In this document: piece after piece, positions 62,360-64,000 of the stretch
Position numbering within the stretch: position 1 is the stretch's first letter
Layout of the letters: every line of letters begins with the position of its first letter
Assembly (NCBI GenBank): GCA_002256245.1
Contig: NKIU01000007.1
Coordinates: 103,825-167,824, forward strand
DNA length: 64,000 bases
Source of the DNA: Pseudorhodobacter sp. PARRP1
GTDB taxonomy: Bacteria; Pseudomonadota; Alphaproteobacteria; Rhodobacterales; Rhodobacteraceae
Direction of reading: 5' to 3'
Position numbers and translations under genes: made by a program
The notes under the pieces: model-generated
Seen by the model: only the letters and a program-made list of their open reading frames with translations
Database searches by the model: none
Told to the model about the DNA's origin: nothing

Positions 62360-63139
62360 ATGCGTCTGCTTCGTTTGCTTGCTTTCGGATTGGGTCTGAC
62401 CGCCTTGGCCGCCTGCCAGACCAATGACCTGAAAGAGCCACCGGTGCCGTTGGGCGATTTCCGGCTGGGCCTGAATATCGCCGTCGCGGATAACGTGCAG
62501 AAGGTGCCAATCTCGCGTGAGGCGAGCAAGGAAGACTGGGAAGCTGCGGTGAAAAAGGCCGTGGCAGACCGCTTTGGCCGCTATGAGGGCGACAAGCTTT
62601 ACAACATCGGCATCTCGATTGACGGCTATGCGCTGGCGCCTCCGGGGGTGCCTTTGGTGCTGAAGCCCAAGTCGGTGCTGGTGATCACCGCCAACATCTG
62701 GGACGACGCCGCGCGCAAAAAGCTGAACCCCGAAGGCAAGCAGTTGACGATATTCGAGCATATGTCGGCTGAAACCGTCATCGGCTCGGGTGTCACGCAG
62801 AACAAGAAAAAGCAGATGGAAATCCTGTCGTATAACGCGGCGAAATCTGTCGAGAAGTGGCTGCTGGAGCATCCCGAATGGTTCGGCCTGCCGGCCAAAG
62901 GCAAGACGGCGGCGACAGCACCTGCCGCCACGCCTGCGGTGGCGGCTGGGGTTGCCACAGCCACCCCTGCGGCGACACCGCCTGTCGCAGCGCCTGCGCC
63001 GGTTGCTGCTGCGCCCGCCGCCCCCGCGCCGGTTGCCCCCGTGACGGTTGCCCCCGTGACGCCAGCGCCTTCCAAGAAAAAACCGCTGGCTATCCTGCCC
63101 GTGCCCAGCAAGACTGTCCCCAGAACCGGAACCCCGTGA
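62360..63139 (+). CDS. lipoprotein with Ala/Pro-rich C-terminal tail
   Basis: 259-aa lipoprotein, lipobox LAAC (Cys19). Residues ~30-180 form a globular domain of unknown family (GDFRLGLNIAVADNVQKVPISR; GRYEGDKLYNIGISIDGYALAPPGVPLVLKP). The last ~80 residues are a low-complexity Ala/Pro/Val tail with VAPVT repeats and a basic end, likely spanning the periplasm or peptidoglycan. AAAGGGAATCG precedes the ATG. It nearly abuts a second lipoprotein gene. Confidence 0.85.
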   Translation: MRLLRLLAFGLGLTALAACQTNDLKEPPVPLGDFRLGLNIAVADNVQKVPISREASKEDWEAAVKKAVADRFGRYEGDKLYNIGISIDGYALAPPGVPLVLKPKSVLVITANIWDDAARKKLNPEGKQLTIFEHMSAETVIGSGVTQNKKKQMEILSYNAAKSVEKWLLEHPEWFGLPAKGKTAATAPAATPAVAAGVATATPAATPPVAAPAPVAAAPAAPAPVAPVTVAPVTPAPSKKKPLAILPVPSKTVPRTGTP

Positions 63140-63141
63140 TC

Positions 63142-63711
63142 ATGCGCTTTTATGTAACCTTGCTGAGTTTTCTGGCCCTGTTGGGCTGCACCCCGCATAT
63201 GCTGGAAGATCAGGCTGCGGCCAATCTGATCGTGCGCAATGTGACGGTGGACACCTCGGCGATCAGCGGTGTGGCCGGGCGCAAGATGGCGTTTGATGTG
63301 CCGCCCGCGCAGATCAACGCCGACCTGACCCAAGCCTTGAAGCGCAAGCTGCGGGTCACGCCGCAGGGCAATGCCGATGTGACGGTGGTGGTTACCCAAG
63401 TGCGGCTGATGTCGCGGATGCAGGAATTCATGCTGGGCGGTGCCAGCTATGTGCGCGGCACGCTGAGTGTGACCGATGCCGCAACGGGCCGGCAGATTGT
63501 GGCACCAACGGCGGCGCTGGCCACCTCTCAGCGCTTCCGGGTCGGTGGGCCGATTGGGGCCGCGGTGGCGCCGACGGCCGAGAAGGATTACCAGCAGACG
63601 ATCGAGAGTTTTGCGATGAATGTGCTGGTGCGGCTGTCGCCCGCGCGCAACGTAACCGTGGCCCCCGACAGCCCCGCTGTCAGAGCCGGGCGTGCGCAGG
63701 TTGCCCCGTAA
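63142..63711 (+). CDS. lipoprotein (189 aa)
   Basis: Signal with lipobox LLGC (Cys16), then AANLIVRNVTVDTSAI...LTQALKRKLRVTPQGNADVTVVVTQVRLMSRMQEFMLGGASYVRGTLSVTDAATGRQIV. This beta/alpha pattern resembles periplasmic proteins of the DUF4410/GldA-assembly sort, but no firm family. Starts 2 bases after the preceding lipoprotein stop; a GTG overlapping that stop is an alternative start. The pair is probably cotranscribed and may work together at the outer membrane. Confidence 0.8.
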   Translation: MRFYVTLLSFLALLGCTPHMLEDQAAANLIVRNVTVDTSAISGVAGRKMAFDVPPAQINADLTQALKRKLRVTPQGNADVTVVVTQVRLMSRMQEFMLGGASYVRGTLSVTDAATGRQIVAPTAALATSQRFRVGGPIGAAVAPTAEKDYQQTIESFAMNVLVRLSPARNVTVAPDSPAVRAGRAQVAP

Positions 63712-63721
63712 AGCTGGCCGA

Positions 63722-63727
63722 TTGACA
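63722..63727 (+). promoter_or_regulatory. possible -35 element for tuf
   Basis: TTGACA about 150 bp upstream of the tuf start, but no good -10 follows at 16-18 bases. Weak. The 163-bp leader has no recognisable tRNA. Confidence 0.25.
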
Positions 63728-63874
63728 CGCGCGGTCTGGATTTGACGGATTGCCCCAAGGTGATCGGATGCCATACACGCTCGGCCCCTTGATTTTCCCC
63801 CTTTAGACGGTTATCTGCCCGCCCGTGTAGATAGGGTTCGATTCCGGGCCCGCGAAAGATAGGGCGCCCCGACC

Positions 63875-64000
63875 ATGGCAAAGGCAAAGTTTGAACGGAA
63901 CAAACCGCACGTCAACATCGGCACGATTGGCCACGTTGACCACGGCAAAACCACTTTGACGGCAGCGATCACCAAATACTTTGGTGAATTCCGCGCCTAC
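63875..64000 (+). CDS. tuf: translation elongation factor Tu, partial (first 42 codons)
   Basis: Starts [20 protein letters not shown] and contains the P-loop GHVDHGKT, then [16 protein letters not shown] at the window edge. This is the canonical EF-Tu N-terminus of alphaproteobacteria. EF-Tu delivers aminoacyl-tRNA to the ribosome. Truncated by the right edge of the window. Confidence 0.97.
   Translation, partial: MAKAKFERNKPHVNIGTIGHVDHGKTTLTAAITKYFGEFRAY

Noticed and set aside
63800..63870. tRNA-like T-arm (GGTTCGATTCC) before tuf
   Set aside because: The T-stem does not pair beyond two bases and there is no D-arm, anticodon arm or acceptor stem around it.
1..64000. CRISPR array, prophage, insertion sequence or integrase
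   Set aside because: No regularly spaced direct repeats, no transposase or integrase motifs, no phage structural genes seen on either strand.

Overview
The window is a gene-dense, high-GC stretch of alphaproteobacterial chromosome, most likely from Rhodobacteraceae (Rhodobacter/Gemmobacter/Pseudorhodobacter-like). The basis is protein family content and gene order: fdsGBA behind a LysR gene, argH-lipoproteins-lysA-DUF4175, glnD/murJ/trpS, lppC/rsmI/yraN/gshB, a fused carnitine dehydrogenase-thioesterase, and intergenic repeats of the type common in this family. I see no prophage, transposase, CRISPR array, rRNA or tRNA. Both window edges cut a gene: fdsA on the left and tuf on the right.

Layout. 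1-3.7 kb: NAD-dependent molybdenum formate dehydrogenase (fdsGBA, minus strand) and a LysR regulator. 3.8-10.4 kb: S49 peptidase, a small zinc-ribbon membrane protein, a FolM-like reductase, uvrC, an Old Yellow Enzyme, an azoreductase and a cold-shock protein. 10.5-16.8 kb: arginine/lysine biosynthesis operon (argH, two tiny lipoproteins, lysA, DUF4175 protein) divergent from a TlpA-like thioredoxin. 16.9-27.8 kb: a hypothetical membrane protein, trpS, a rhomboid-like protein lacking the catalytic residues, murJ, then a stress module (GlsB-YidB-Dps) with a candidate EcfG promoter, then glnD and an LppC/LpoA lipoprotein. 27.8-36.5 kb: rsmI, yraN, gshB, comM, a GST fusion, rpoH, coaBC, dut and a membrane-anchored ThiF/MoeB protein. 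36.7-41 kb: amino-acid ABC transporter (binding protein and one permease), M3 peptidase, MgtC-like protein.

40.9-50 kb is the metabolic centrepiece. A GlxA/CdhR-type regulator diverges from a cluster predicted to convert gamma-butyrobetaine/crotonobetaine and L-carnitine to glycine betaine. Its members are a BKACE dehydrocarnitine-cleavage enzyme, a carnitine dehydrogenase-betainyl-CoA thioesterase fusion, an SDR, an acyl-CoA dehydrogenase, an NDP-forming acyl-CoA synthetase and a CaiD-like enzyme. Two unexpected members are embedded: a cysteine-rich lipoprotein and a SelW-like CxxC protein.

50-64 kb: YCII protein, SMR exporter, GMC oxidoreductase, cytochrome c', two tandem I78 inhibitor-like lipoproteins, glutathione-dependent formaldehyde dehydrogenase, YbaK deacylase, ThDP enzyme, NYN-LOTUS protein, RidA, cytochrome P450, PhzF protein, two lipoproteins and tuf. 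Formaldehyde oxidation (frmA) and formate oxidation (fds) bracket the window, so a glutathione-dependent C1 detoxification route is partly represented.

At least three families of intergenic palindromic repeats are scattered through the window. One has arms that co-vary between copies; another carries the ribosome-binding site of dut. Identifications rest on motif recognition by eye. Exact starts were chosen by ribosome-binding site and family length where possible.
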